DNA of 64,000 bases from Symmetrospora coprosmae. Its lineage: Eukaryota > Basidiomycota > Cystobasidiomycetes > Symmetrosporaceae. Under the pieces are notes generated by a model that saw only the letters and a program-made list of their open reading frames with translations, had not been told where the DNA came from and ran no database searches. A program made the position numbers and the translations under genes. Positions 23,108-34,868 of this stretch are shown here, piece by piece; within the stretch, counting starts at the first letter, position 1, and every line of letters starts with the position of its first letter. Location of the stretch: positions 124,001 through 188,000 of the forward strand of contig VUYT01000027.1 of assembly GCA_008802785.1 (NCBI GenBank). Reading direction: 5' to 3'.

Positions 23108-25860
23108 ATGGTAAGGCGGCGGGCAGCGCACACATATCAGCAATAACTTTGACTGACGAGGAGTCCGGCCATCCCGCAACCTCGCGCAGTCCTCTGTCAA
23201 CCTCGGTGCACCAGCCATTGCGCAGGCCCACCGCAACGTCATCAGCGGCGAGTCGAGCTGGGTCATCTACACGCTCGGAGCCAACAACGAGCTCAAGGTC
23301 GAGGAGGAGTCGAGCTTCGGGACGCTCGATGAGCTGCAGGAGGAGTTCAGCGATGGCAAGTGAGTGCGATGGAGTGCGAAGCGGTCGTGGAGGCGGTGCG
23401 GGGAAGGAGCGCGCGCGCCGGAGAGCGTGGTTGCAGCAGCGCCAGCCATCCTCACGCTGCAGACACTGAGGATATTGGCACAATCTGACCTGATATGTCT
23501 GCCCCATCCACCACGGTGTCGCTTCTCGCAGGATGCAGTTCGCCTTTGCGAAAGTGCAGGACAAGACGACCCGTCTGACCAAGTTTGTCCTCGTCAACTG
23601 GGTGTGTTGACCTGGCTTGAAGAAGGACCCGTTACGCAGAGAGCAGCAGCTGAAGCCCACTATGTCGCCCACTGGTGCTGTGATGTCCCCGCAGTGCGGC
23701 GGATCCGTCCCCATGGGCGCAAAGAACCGCTTCACGCAGCACGCAGGCGACGTCAGCCGGGTCCTGTCAGGGTGAGTGATGCGCTGCTCGGCGATATGCA
23801 CACTCGAACCCGCTTGGCTGAGTACGACTTGAATCCTGACTACGCATACAGAGCACACGTTGTCATTCAGGCCCGAGAGGAGGCCGATGTCGACCCAGAC
23901 CTCATCCTCAAGCGCGTGGCCGAGGCGGGCGGGGCAAAGTACTCGGTCCACCAGGAGGCCCCGCAAAAGCTCGAGCGGCCTGCACCCGTGGGAAGCGCCT
24001 ACAAGCCCATAGGCCGCCCGGACATTGCAGCCATGTCGGCGGGGGCGCAGCGCGAGACGGCCCCGCCATCAGCGAGCGTCGGGACGACATGGAAGCCGAA
24101 ACACAACGAGCTTCAGGAGATCAGGGCGAAGGCCGAGCAGGACCAGGAGAAGGAGAAGGAAAAGGCCAAGGCCGCCTCTTCTCCTGCTCCGCCTCCGGTC
24201 CCTGCTGCTGCACGACCCACGGTGAGTTTGGGTTGGACCTGTCGTTATTGCGCCGAGCTAAACATCGGGATGGGTCGTCAAGCAGCCTACTCCGGCTGCA
24301 CCTGCCAGCTCGTTCAGTAAGCCCGCTTTCACCCCCTCAGCAGCCAGCCAGCAAAAGGAGGAGAACAAGCCGTCTTACGAACGACCCGAGCCTGTGGTGA
24401 GGTGGTCCGGACCCCACAGAAGCAATGCAAATAGGGCGCTAATGACAAAGCTACATGCCAGGGCACAAACTACGTTCCAGTAACCGTCGGCAAGGTTGGC
24501 AGCCTGAAGGATCGGATGGCCGCCTTCCAGCAAGGCCCGTCTTCATCGTCCGGCGGACCCAGCTTCGGTGGATCCGCCGGCAGCGCAGGCAGCAAGAAGC
24601 TGACATGGTCAGAGCGGCAAGCTCAGGCGAAGAAGCAACAAGAGGAGGAAGAGGCGGCTATCAGGGCTGCCATTGAGCGGTCCATCCCGGCGGCGAAGGC
24701 CGTCTCGCCGGCGGTTACTGGCAACCGCAGCGTGCCTCCTCCGCCCGCTGCGCCATCTGCGCCGGCGCCACCTCCCCTAAACATGGCTTCGCGCCCCTTC
24801 GCTGCATCAGGCGGGTCGGACGCAACTCCGGCACTCCCGGCACCTCCCGGAGCTGCGACGGGCGCTGCAGAAGCCGCGCGAGCGGCCGAAGAAGAGAAGG
24901 CAGCTGCCGACGAGGAGTTCGAGCGACAGGCGGACAACTTGGCCAAGCTCAATCTGGCCGAGGAGGAAGCCAACGAGGCTGCGGCCATCCTTCGCCCGGC
25001 TGGCCAGTCTGCCGTCTCAGGCGGGCTGCGAGCCAAGGTGCTCTTCGACTACGAAGCTGAAGAGGACAATGAGCTCTCGCTCAGGGAGGGAGAGACCGTC
25101 GAGGACGTCGAGCAGATTGACGAGGGATGGTGGAGTGGAACTGTCGGAGGGCGGTCGGGTCTCTACCCCGGTGAGCCCTCTCTCACTTTCGCTATCTCTG
25201 CGACTTCGATGGAGGCACTGACCGGATCTTCTCTGACACACAGCTAACTACGTCGAGCTCATCGAGGGCGAAGCTGAGGAGGCTCCTCAGGCTGCCCCAG
25301 CTCCTCCGAAGGCGCCCTCCCCTCCGCCCGCTCCGCAAGCACCATCGCCGCCTCCTGCACCAGCTGCGCCGCCTGCACCGCCTGCGCCGCCTCGCGCTCC
25401 TTCGCCGCCGCCTGCACCGGCCGCACCTGCACCTCCTCCCGCGCCTCCTGCGCCACCCGCGCCTCCTGCCCCACCTGCGCCTCCCATGGCGGTGCGGCGC
25501 GAGCCAGAGCCAGAGCCCGAGCCGGAGCCAGAGCCAGCCTCTAGTCCGAAGGCCACTGCACTGTACGACTATCAGGCTGACGAAGACAACGAGCTGAGTG
25601 AGTGCTTCCGCTTCTGGGCATGGACGACGGGCCCGTCGCAAAAGAACAGGGCTGACAGACGTCCACTGTGCAGCCTTCGCTGAAGGCGACGAAATCACGG
25701 AGATTGAGTTCAGCTCGGACGACTGGTGGACTGGAAGCAGTGCCGGCCAGAGAGGATTGTGAGTGTGGGCTGTCCGTTCAGGACCACCCGTGCAGTAAGC
25801 TGAGCCAGAAGAGCCCGCTCGTGCAGATTCCCGGCGAACTACGTCGAGCTGATCCAGTAG
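23108..25860 (+). CDS. ABP1: Actin-binding protein Abp1 (ADF-H domain plus two SH3 domains)
   Basis: Cortical actin-patch protein that links F-actin and Arp2/3 to endocytosis. Ten exons: 23108-23110 (ATG alone), 23190-23359, 23532-23601, 23695-23771, 23852-24221, 24286-24396, 24462-25170, 25244-25597, 25674-25758 and 25827-25860, for 660 residues in phase. An ADF-homology domain occupies about 1-135 (SSWVIYTLG, FAFAKVQDKTTRLTKFVLVNWCG, GDVSRVLSGAHVVIQAREEADVD). A charged, Ala-rich middle follows. The first SH3 has ALFDYEAEEDNEL-type sequence (VLFDYEAEEDNELSLREG, WWSGTVGGRSGLYPANYVELI). A Pro/Ala and (EP)n linker leads to the second SH3 (ALYDYQADEDNEL, FAEGDEITEIE, DDWWTG, RGLFPANYVELIQ) at the very C-terminus. 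The layout matches fungal Abp1. Confidence 0.93.
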
Positions 25861-26124
25861 GTAGGCCGGCTCGCTGTAGTCGATGCGATGATACAGTAGA
25901 ACAGACCGGCAGCCGCATGTATGCACGATGGCCCTTCTATGATGCAGCAGCGTATTAGTGACTTGCCCTGTTGCACACTTTTGCCCGTGCTCATTGTCTG
26001 TCGCCATCCGGTCGAAGAGCCCAGAGCTCCTCGCGCGCCCTTCGCATTGCTGCAGTGCGCTGCCGTCTTGCTCCTGCCAACGGCGACGATTCCAGTCGCA
26101 GCATCAGACAGACCGACAGCAAGG

Positions 26125-29100
26125 ATGAGCACGCTGGAGGTGAGTGTGAGGAGTAAACCATCTGTAGGCTGCCACCCGGCAATGACCGACCCCTCCATCC
26201 GTCCCTCGTCCATCGCCGCAGTCCTTCGACGCCCAGGTAAAGGAACTGGCCAGCTCCGGCAAGCTCTCTGCGTCAAAAGTGAAGAGCATCACGGATGCCG
26301 CAATGGCAAACATCGAGGTGTGTGTGTGTGTGTGTGTTCCCGTGTGCACAATCGCATGTATGACGGCCCAGGCTAATGCTGTGCTGCTACCCAATCCTGC
26401 CTGGCGCGACCCCATCTCTGGCCTGCACTCGCACCTCCGGCTGGCGTGTTTTCGGCGACCCCTGCAACTGCACACCTCAGAGCGACGCACACCTCGTCGC
26501 AACCCTTTTCAAGTGCCACAAGCAGGCCAAAGGGTCACACAAGATCAGCACGCTCTATGTCATTGACGCGGTCGCACGAGAGGCGCGCTCCATCGTCAAG
26601 AAGGGCAAGGATGGAGCACCCGGCGCCGCGTCAGATACCCCGACTCAGACGCTCTCGCCCTTTCCAGACGAAGAAGGCTACACCCGCAGCAAGGGCGTAG
26701 CCAGCAGCAGCAAGGGGAAAGGCAACTGTGCAAGCTTCCTCGCAAAGATCGAGGTCTTCCTCGACCGGCTCATCGGCGAAGTCCTCACAAAGGGCCCGCC
26801 CGAGCACAAGGAAAAGGTCAAGAAGGTCCTTGACATCTGGAACAAGACATCGACGTTCAGCTCGGAAGCACTCAAGAGCGCCTATGCGAGACTGAATGGC
26901 GAGACTGACGCCGGGTTGGCACCGCCTTCGGCAAACAAAGGCAAGACTGCGGAACGTTAGTGGCTATGACTCGTCAGACTCTCTCTCTCTTTCTCTCCGC
27001 CTCCATTCCTTCCCTCCTCTCCTGCTATCCGTCGCAAAGTCCTCCCCTCGACCACGCCGCCAGCGCGCTCGCCCCACTTGGACGCCTCTGGGCGTTCATG
27101 TCGGCGACCGCGCGCTCGTCAGAGATAGTTAGTGGCGCGAGGATCACGCCAGGGGTTCAGGAACTCTGCGTTGGCTTTGGCAGTGCCGAATGGCGTGGTA
27201 AGACCGTACCTACAGACCATCAGTCTCGCGTGTGCGGAACAAGCGAGGTACGACACCCGACGCAGCAGGAACCGAAAATGGTCGGCCAAGAGCTGGCCGG
27301 GCCCAGCGCAGGGAAGCATGTTACAGGCATAGCCTGTATCAGGGAGGCTGCGTCTGTTCCTATCTCTCTTTCGTCACGTTGGGCAACGGGGCATTGACGC
27401 GTATCCTAGGATCCACACCCGCGCATATTCGCACACAAACCCGCGGTCATGGTCATGTATGTGCAACGAATGACCCAGTCCAGGAAGCTGAGACGCACCC
27501 ATTACCTCTCCTTCGTACCCTCGACCCGACTCTTGCCGCAATCCTGCCGCAACCCGACTGCCATTTTGCGCCGCGCACGTGCTCTTGCGAATGGCCATTG
27601 CGCATACCCGGTCGCGTTACTGCACTGCGGTCCTGCCACGCTATGCGTATCATTACGTCTGGCTGGACACGCATACCGTGCCCGTGTGCCCGTGCATCCA
27701 CACGGGCGGACACGCCACCGTTCGGTCATTCGCACCTGGCGACAACGCGACTCCACCATTCTTGGGCCTCCCTACGCGCCCGCCTGCACGCCCGTGTGCA
27801 CCCTCAATCCTCACTGTGCATTTCTACAGTACCGACTTCAGCTCAACCGAACGCGCGGAGCACAACACCGCCCTATCCGCCCCCGGAGGTCCCGCTCCGC
27901 TTTCCGCCCATCCCGGCCGGCGCTTTCGCCCACGCGCAGGTTCGGCCTACAGTGAGCGGTAGCACGCCGCAGTACCCTTCCTCACACTCTTCGACGCCCG
28001 TTCCGCCTGCTTCGTCGGCGAGAACCGGGGCAGCGGCAGCGACCGTAAATGCGCAATTGGCCAATCTCCTCGCGCTCACTGCCAAGCAGCAGCAAGAGCA
28101 GCAACAGAAGGAGCAGCAGGCGCCACAAGAGTGAGCCTGGTTTAACTGTGCATACGTGTGCTCGTACAGACTTCTGATACTTCCTGTCTCTCTGCGTCGA
28201 CCCAGAGCCTCGCATCCTGCTGCAGCAATCCCGGGCTTCGACCATTCACAGTTGGCTCTACTTCAGCAACTGGCGTCGCAGAACGCTGCCTTACCTATGG
28301 CTGTCGCAGGCCCCAGCACAGGTTCTCCTCACCAGGGTCCTGCGCATATGCAGGGCTCTTCGACCTTCCGCCCGCCTGGTCAGCATGACCAAGGTTCTTG
28401 GGGTCATGGTCCGGCCTTCGTGCAGCAGCAAGGGTCATACGACGATCGTGGCGGCCCATCTCATCGAGCACGAGGAGGCGACACGTGGGGCCAGGGCGGG
28501 CACGACGACGGACGCAGCCCACCTCCGCATGCACGAGGCGGATACACCAACGACGGAGGAGAAGGTAGAGGCAGGGACTCCTACCGGGATGGAGAGCGGG
28601 ATCGGAACCGCAACGGGGCATGGGATGGTGACAGACGGCACCGTAACGGGCGAAGAAGCGTCAGTCCACCGAACCGTTGGCAGGACGGGCCATCGTCGCG
28701 AGGCGATCAGCGCGCACCGCGAGACCGAGACGACAGACGTCTCAGCGATAACAGGGACCGGGACCTCTCGAGCTGGAAGGAGCGCAATCTCCAGAGCGGA
28801 ACAGGAGGTGGGAGAGATAGCAATGGCGGCGGTGATCGCGGTCGGCCGGGCGCCAATTCGGATGGCTTTGGCCCAGGTGGATGGCAAGAACGTGGCGACT
28901 TTGTCAGGCGGGATGACGGACCCGGTCAATCCGGTCCAGGGCGCTTCGAACTACCGGCACCGGTCCAGCAACAGCAAGGGGAGCCAACGCGCATAGCGAC
29001 CTTTATCTCGGACGATGCCGACGAGAGCTCCGGTGGGCGCTTCGGCAAGGGAAAGAAGGCGGCCCCAGCGCGCAGTACATACGACACGGCCGACCTCTCG

Positions 29101-29706
29101 AGCTTCGAGGTTGCCGTGGAAGGCGACGATTCGGGTCAGAGCAAAGGCAACGCCTGGCCTGAAAGAACGGGCACGGGCCAGCAAGGCAGTGCACAGCAGT
29201 CCGGCGGTCAGTCTATGCAGCAGCAGCATCGGCAACAGCCAGGTACCACGATGGGCAACGCTTCCCTCGACAACGCCAAACCATTTGACCCGACAAACTT
29301 CGACCCCTTCAATCCAGAAGCCTGGGCTGGCTTCGCCAACATGTGCAGGCAGATGTACGGCTATCAGCCGAGCAACCAGGAGATGGTCCAGTTCTTTATG
29401 ATGCGGATGAGCATGATGGGCGTCGGACCGAGCGGGGGCATGGGTCCGCAGGCGCAGATGCAAATGCAGGGTCAAGGGGCTGGCCAAGGCTTCGGTGGCG
29501 GGCAGGACATCGAGGTCACAGCTAGTCTTGGAGTCGGCGCCGGACTCGCGACAAACGGGGCCACGGGGCGGCAGGAGCAGGCTCGCGAATCAGATCAATC
29601 TGCTCCGCAGCAAGCTAAGGGTCAACAATCTCATGGAGATCAGGCTGCGAAGGACGATGAGAACGAAGGCGAGGCAGATATGGACGTAGCGTCCGATGCA
29701 GAGTAG
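26125..29706 (+). CDS. RNA polymerase II CTD-interacting domain (CID) protein, SCAF/Nrd1-like
   Basis: Nuclear protein likely to bind the phosphorylated RNA polymerase II tail. Exons 26125-26139, 26222-26317, 26481-26955, 27842-28130 and 28206-29706 join in phase to 791 residues. The CID is at about 1-170: FDAQVKELASSGKLSASKVKSITDAAM, HLVATLFKCHKQAKGSHKISTLYVIDAVAREAR, FLAKIEVFLDRLI, KEKVKKVLDIWNKTSTFSSEAL. Next come a Pro-rich and Gln-rich stretch, a long Arg/Asp/Gly-rich region (RDSYRDGERDRNRNGAW type) and a C-terminal block (FDPTNFDPFNPEAWAGF, MYGYQPSNQEMVQFFMM). I see no RRM, which separates it from Nrd1 and Seb1. The third intron, about 886 bases, is by far the longest here, so a missed exon is possible. 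Confidence 0.78.
26318..26338 (+). repeat. (GT)n repeat carrying a 5' splice site
   Basis: About ten GT units begin directly at the end of exon 2 of the CID gene (ATCGAG|GTGTGT...). Any of several GT steps could act as donor, but only the first keeps the reading frame I used. Confidence 0.8.
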
Positions 29707-29908
29707 TAGTATCAGTAATAGCTGGGCGCGCTTGGTTGCTTCGTTGCTACAGCCTCTTTCGCACAGGCGTGTATTTTCTGCCTCGCAAGCCGCGGTCGTT
29801 AGATTGTGCTGCACGCCAGTTTTAATCGATTACTCTCGCCTCAACAGGCAGTATGGGTCGAAATGGTATCCTCTAGTTGCTACCTCCCAGAGTGTCCATG
29901 CTAGATCT

Positions 29909-31072
29909 CTATACCTCTTCAGCTCCTAGCAGAAGATCCTCCTCATCGCGAACCTCCTGCTCGTCCAGGTCGACGTGCGTCTTCCTCGGGTGCGCCATTG
30001 TGTCGAAATTTACAGTGTGAAAGGGGCTTGGCCACCAGATGTGGTAGAAGACAAGGGCCATGACTGTTCCCAGAACACTGCCAGCGATGACTGCATTATG
30101 GGAGTCGGATCAGTCTCACTCGTGGACTTGCGAATACGATCCGCTTACTCACTGTCAGTAGGGTGATGCCTGAGCCCGGAGTGCAAATGTAGATTTGATT
30201 AGCCAAGCAATGTTCTCAGCATAGAGCGGAACAGAACGCACCAATGGTCCTCCCATCTTGAGACTGCAACGTATGTGGAAAGGAACAATGGGGCGATAGC
30301 GATGATCAACCGCAGAAGACGCGACTGCAAGATTCCGGAAGTGGGGAAGGTGGCAGAGTAGGCAAAGCATCGGTTCTTGCCGGCCAAGAATAGCAGCAGG
30401 AAGACGCAGCCGAAGAACGCCGAGGAAGAGTGTCCAGAGGGGAAGGATCGTCTACCCTCCAAGATGACGCTGGCATTGCCAGTGCACGCCTTGAGCACGG
30501 CATCGTACTTGCACCGATCGAAGAAGTCTGGTCGGAACCGTCCAACGCGGAGCTTCACAAAGTCTGAATAACCCCGCGGGAAGAGAGCCGACTCTTTAGC
30601 AAAGCCTGCCAGAGATCCGCTCGTATCCGGCTGTACGTACTCGTCACTAGACCGTTGAAATTGTAGCCGGCCCATAAGGCGAGAGCGGCATGGTGCGCTT
30701 CCTTCAGACTTCTTCGTACGATAGATATCAATAGAACAATAGCCAGCGGGAGCATCAATGTCAACCAGGTGTTGGTGTCACCCGGAACATGCTGGTCGGC
30801 GTCCGCCACATGCTTGTATTGTAGCTGTTCGTAGCGCAAAGAATTCTTCAGCTCACCCGCAGCGCGCTCAATCGAAGGAGGGAGAGACTTACAGTTGGGT
30901 CGCCAAGGAAGGGCTCGATGGGCTGCTGGAACGGTTCGCCCACGTCGAGCACCTTTCTGTCGAGGATCAGAACGACCGCTGCCAGGAGCCAGTCTGTAGC
31001 GAGCGCAGGTGTAAACCAGGACGGTACGCTGGGCTTCATCCATGCGCGACGCATTGCGCTGCTGTTCGACAT
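29909..31072 (-). CDS. PAP2-family lipid phosphate phosphatase (Dpp1/Lpp1-like)
   Basis: Integral membrane phosphatase acting on phosphatidic acid, diacylglycerol pyrophosphate or related lipids. Start MSNSSAMRRAWMKP at 31072, stop TAG at 29909; at least five exons, all with GT..AG ends. The three PAP2 signature motifs are present: KLRVGRFRPDF (K-x6-RP), FPSGHSSSAF (PSGH) and SRWEDHWHHPTDIIAGSVLG (SR-x5-H-x3-D). The second and third motifs are reached only by splicing: the DHW|HHPTD exon is about 17 bases. Several hydrophobic helices flank them (WLLAAVVLILD, TLMLPLAIVLLISIV, FFGCVFLLLFLAG, VMALVFYHIWWP). The C-terminal tail is acidic (DEQEVRDEEDLLLGAEEV). An upstream in-frame extension exists but looks non-coding. 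Confidence 0.85.
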
Positions 31073-31388
31073 TTTCGTGCCTCGCCGAAGAGCTGTTGAG
31101 GTCGGAAGGAGCGGTACCAGGTTAGGGGGTTCGGCGCAAGACGTCAATCCTCTGGAGCGACCTCCGGGGTCAAGCCGAACCCTCGATCGGGTCCGGTTAT
31201 GGAGCTCTTTACTGGACGATACCCTTCGCTTGCGCAGACGCATCGAAAGCCTGCATCGCGCGTTTCTACATACCGCTACGTGTGCCTCTCCCGCCCGGGA
31301 AACCTCCATTTGCTGCAAGGTCATTCAAGGACCTTTCACCCACGTGCAAACACTCCTTATCGGACCTCCTCAAGACTGGACTCTCGAC
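31073..31388. promoter_or_regulatory. Divergent promoter region, PAP2 phosphatase / SDR
   Basis: About 315 bases between two start codons. No TATA box or strong repeat seen; the region is otherwise unremarkable. Confidence 0.5.
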
Positions 31389-32753
31389 ATGGCAGAGGCA
31401 GCTTCTCCCTCAGAATCTACGACTTCTCTTCTTCTGCATCAGACCTCGCTGAGTGATTTGCCAGCCTTTTCGAGCGATGCTGGACCAGCTCTGCCCTTCC
31501 TCAAGGTGAATATCATCGTCACCGGTGAGCGAGGAACCGGCTTAGCGAGCAGCTCATGCAGGGCTGAAACCTATGCTTCACTGGGGCCCTCTCTTGTTTC
31601 AGGCTGCGCTTCGACCGTCGGAAGAGCCATCTGCCATGAGCTGGCGCGACAAGGAGCCAATCTCGCGCTCACCGACATCTCAAAAGGCGGCGGTCAAGAT
31701 CTATGCATGGAACTACAGAAGGCTAAGTACCGAGGCTCGCTTCTCTTTTCCTCTTTCGACCCGAAGGACTCGGAGCGCGTTGGCGCCTTTGTGCGCAGCG
31801 TGAGCAAGACGCTTAAACGGCTCGATGCTCTGGTCAACTGCGCGATGCACTCGCCAGAAGTACGCGCTCGTATCATCTTTCGCTCTTGTTGGTTGCATAC
31901 TGACCCCCATCTGACAGGATATTCCGATGCATCATATCAAACCTCAAGCTTTCGAAGATACGCAGAACCAGAATCTGAGAGCGGTCTGGGCAGCCATGCA
32001 AGCCGCACTGGCACGCTTCGAGAGCCAGAATGACGCCAAGCTAGCCCTACCGTTAGGAGGCTATTCTATAGTGTGCGCGCCTAGACACAAGTGGGGCTTG
32101 CCACGCCTGTCGACTGACGCGATGTCGGCATTTGCAGCAATGTCACCTCGGGCTTCGATTCAAATGATCACTTTTCGGCTTACCAGGCTGGTTAGTGGGA
32201 GTGCTGAAAGTAGATCTGCAGGCTCCGACTGACATGGTACTCCGCAGCGCGACAAGCCATCATCGGAGCGACGAAAGCGGCAGCAGTTGAATATGCGTAC
32301 TCGGACGTGCGGGTGAGTTCGGACACTTCACCGGACACAGAGCTGCTCTAGCTGAAGGCCCACCCTTTCATTGCATCCCTCCAGATTAACTCGGTCTCTG
32401 CAGGTGAGCGGTGACCGTAAGCTCGGACCTGGTAACGAGCGAACGTGTCTGATGAGATCATACCTGTCGGACGGAGCAGGCGCCATTGAGGAACCAGATG
32501 CTGCAGTGTCGATTGTCAACCAGATCTTCACTTCGATTGGATCGGTCAAGGCCAAGGTGCCCATGCGACGCTGCGGGAAATCAACAGAGATAGCCAATGC
32601 TGTGATCTTCCTGCTGTCACCGGCCAGCAGCTACATCACGGTGAGTAGGCATTGATCTGCCGATTTACAACTAGGGTCGCAAGCTGAACGCTACGTCACG
32701 GCAAGGGCATCGATCTCCCCGTTGACGGTGGCATCAGTGCCCAGCGGGCATGA
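31389..32753 (+). CDS. Short-chain dehydrogenase/reductase with altered active-site motifs
   Basis: SDR-fold protein of about 300 residues; substrate unknown. Exons begin 31389-31524, 31603-about 31860 and 31918, followed by several short ones, with the last ending at TGA 32751-32753. The fold is recognisable: VNIIVTG, GRAICHELARQGANLALTDIS, LDALVNCAM, YSIVNVTSGF (catalytic Ser region), AYQAARQAIIGATKAAAVEYA, the RINSVSAG-type segment, GKSTEIANAVIFLLSPASSYITG and GIDLPVDGGISAQRA at the C-terminus. The motifs depart from consensus: TGxxxGxG reads TGCASTVGRA, NNAG reads NCAM, and the Tyr-x-x-x-Lys lysine appears to be Arg (YQAAR). All three lie at or near exon junctions, but the junctions keep phase. 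It may be inactive or have a changed role. Tail to tail with the PDI gene, 52 bases apart. Confidence 0.75.
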
Positions 32754-32805
32754 CTAGCATGCTATACTGCGTATATAGGACGTCGAAAGCAGCGTGATCC
32801 TTCTG

Positions 32806-34088
32806 TTACAGCTCGTCCTTGGTTGCGTCAAAGTCCGGCTTCCTCTGCTTCTTGACAGCCTGTTTGAGCCAATGGCTGATGTGTCCAATCTTCAGTGGGC
32901 CTCCATACATCTCAATCTCGTCCGCGCCCTTCCAGAGCAGCAGGGTTGGTGTTTTGGTGATGCCGAACGTATTCTTCATGTCAGCAAACTCGGGATCGTC
33001 CTTGATGGTGTAGAAGGTGAAGCTGTTGTGGTAATCGGCGGAAAGTGCCTTGTAGAGGGATGGCACTGCAATCTTGTCGGTGAACAGGAAGACGACGGGC
33101 TGCTTTGGTACCTGTTGTGGCAATGAAATCAGAATGCGGACGTTGAGATGCGCAGAGAGATCGGCCGAACCTTGGCTACAACTTTCTGAAGCTCGCTGAT
33201 CGTCTTGATGCGCTTGCTGAAGGAAGGCATGGCTCGCGTCGCCTGCTGTACGATAGCTTGTGCCGTCCGCTCTCCCATGTAGTCTGCATGCGATCACGGA
33301 TAGTTAGCCGTATCTCCTGCTTGGAGGAGACCTCCCGACTTACCCGACGGCTTAGACTTGGGCGCGCCCAAAAAGATCTGCGGGGAGCTAGGATCAGTAC
33401 TGGAGGAGAGTGTCTTAACATCATGGAGTCGCTTACCTTGACGGTCGGAAACCCCTGAAGGAGAGCGCACAGTTAGTCCATCGTCTCGAGGTGCATGCTA
33501 CCTGGATTCAACCGAGTTACCTGAACGCCATACTCAGCGCAGATAGGTTTGTTCTTGTCCTGGTCGCAGTCGACTGCAACGAAGTCCACTAGCCCCTGCG
33601 AGTATACTTAGAATCTCAGTACCGCACCAGACGCGCTGAAGGGCTGGCGATGCGCACAGCCATGTTCTTGGCAGCTTTCTCATACTCAGGCTGCGTCGCG
33701 AAGACTGGTCAGAATACCAAACGCATCATTGGCTACAGATACGAAGACTCACTGCCAAACGCTTGCAGTGCCCGCCTAGTTGTTTGGACGCGCCGAGGCC
33801 ACCGGAGACACGTCAGCTTTGGCGCGCGACCTCATGTCGCGGATGCGCACTCACACCAGGGCGCGTAGAATGTGGCGATAGTTGCGCGCTGTGAGGTTCA
33901 ATTCAGTATGCAAAGCCATCGCTTATGCCCAAAACGCCGAGGCGTCTTACGTCGGTGCTTAGGACCTCCTTCTTGAAGTTGGCTGCGGACAAGCTCTTGA
34001 CGAACTTGGATGAAAACTCGCCTGCAGATACGGAGGCGACGAGCGCGAAGATGAGGGAGAGCGCTGCGAATGGATGGAGGCGCGTCAT
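32806..34088 (-). CDS. ER protein disulfide isomerase-like thioredoxin protein ending in KDEL
   Basis: Oxidoreductase of the endoplasmic reticulum lumen. It starts with a signal peptide (MTRLHPFAALSLIFALVASVSA) at 34088. The first thioredoxin domain follows: ATIATFYAPWCGHCKRLA, with the CGHC active site split by an intron, then LVDFVAVDCDQDKNKPICAEYGVQGFPTVKIF with the cis-proline. A second thioredoxin-like fold without CxxC follows (VPKQPVVFLFTDK, TFYTIKDDPEFADMKNTFGITKTPTLLLWKG). It ends ...FDATKDEL, a retrieval signal. About eight short exons; the CGHCKRLA and GFPTVK exons are each under 40 bases. This arrangement resembles Mpd1 or PDIA6-type proteins more than four-domain PDI. Likely induced by the unfolded protein response, though I recognised no response element upstream. 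Confidence 0.87.
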
Positions 34089-34868
34089 GCTGTGAGATTG
34101 TGTCCTGTTATGGCGGAGTAGAGCCGGATCCTTGCCGCGACCACCGAAAAGCCTGGAAGCGAGGGGTGACAGGGCTCGAACGCGAAGGGTTGGCAAGGCT
34201 CGGATGCGGCAAAAAGAAAGCGGGTCTGGGTCTTCTCAAGGTAACTTGAGGGCGGTAAACATTGGAATACCCCTTTAGAGCGAGAAGTGGACACGGATTC
34301 CTCTAGTAAAAGGCGAGAGAAATGTCTTGTGTCTACATCTCTGGGGGAGGGGAGCTGGCGGCCTGTATTTACATCTATATACTTCTACTGTAGATTGGAA
34401 TAGTTCCTCGGAAGGGGATGAAGCCCCGCCTTCGCCTACGTAGCCATCAGCACGGACCTAACTTGGACCTGGCTGACTGGACGGAGGTCCATGCAGCTCT
34501 CCGTGGCCAGATCCCTCTCCGGGAATTGTGACATGCTGCTCAACTCGCCACGTCCGCAGGTTCCGCTGCGGGAGGTGGACGAGGCGGCGCTCGCACCCAG
34601 ACGGCGGGGACACCGAAGCACTTCATTGACCCGCACATTTAGAGACACATGGTCTGTATTCCATGAGCAGCTAGTAGCGGTGCAAGGCAGGGGAAAGGAC
34701 GACGCGATCATGTGTGTGTGTATGTATGTGAGGTGAGGTGATGGAGAGGGAAGGAAACGTGATAAACGGACACTTGGAGAGAATGACTAGTCAACCTTTT
34801 GTTGAAGTCTAGCTACGTTGAGGTATCAGGCACACGCGCCTGATGCCCGACTCGGGCCATTCATCCGG
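34089..34868. other. Intergenic spacer, PDI 5' side / VCX1 3' side
   Basis: About 780 bases, probably the PDI promoter and the 3' untranslated region of the antiporter gene. A short TGTGTGTGTATGTATGTG stretch lies near 34710-34730. No coding ORF that resembles a protein family. Confidence 0.5.

Noticed and set aside
23800-23835. ACTCGAACCCGC resembling a tRNA T-loop
   Set aside because: It lies in an ABP1 intron with no matching acceptor stem, D-arm or anticodon arm nearby.
27232-27841. First 200 codons of a long + strand frame before the CID gene's fourth exon
   Set aside because: The sequence is biased and matches nothing; the frame becomes protein-like only after the AG at 27841, so this part is treated as intron.
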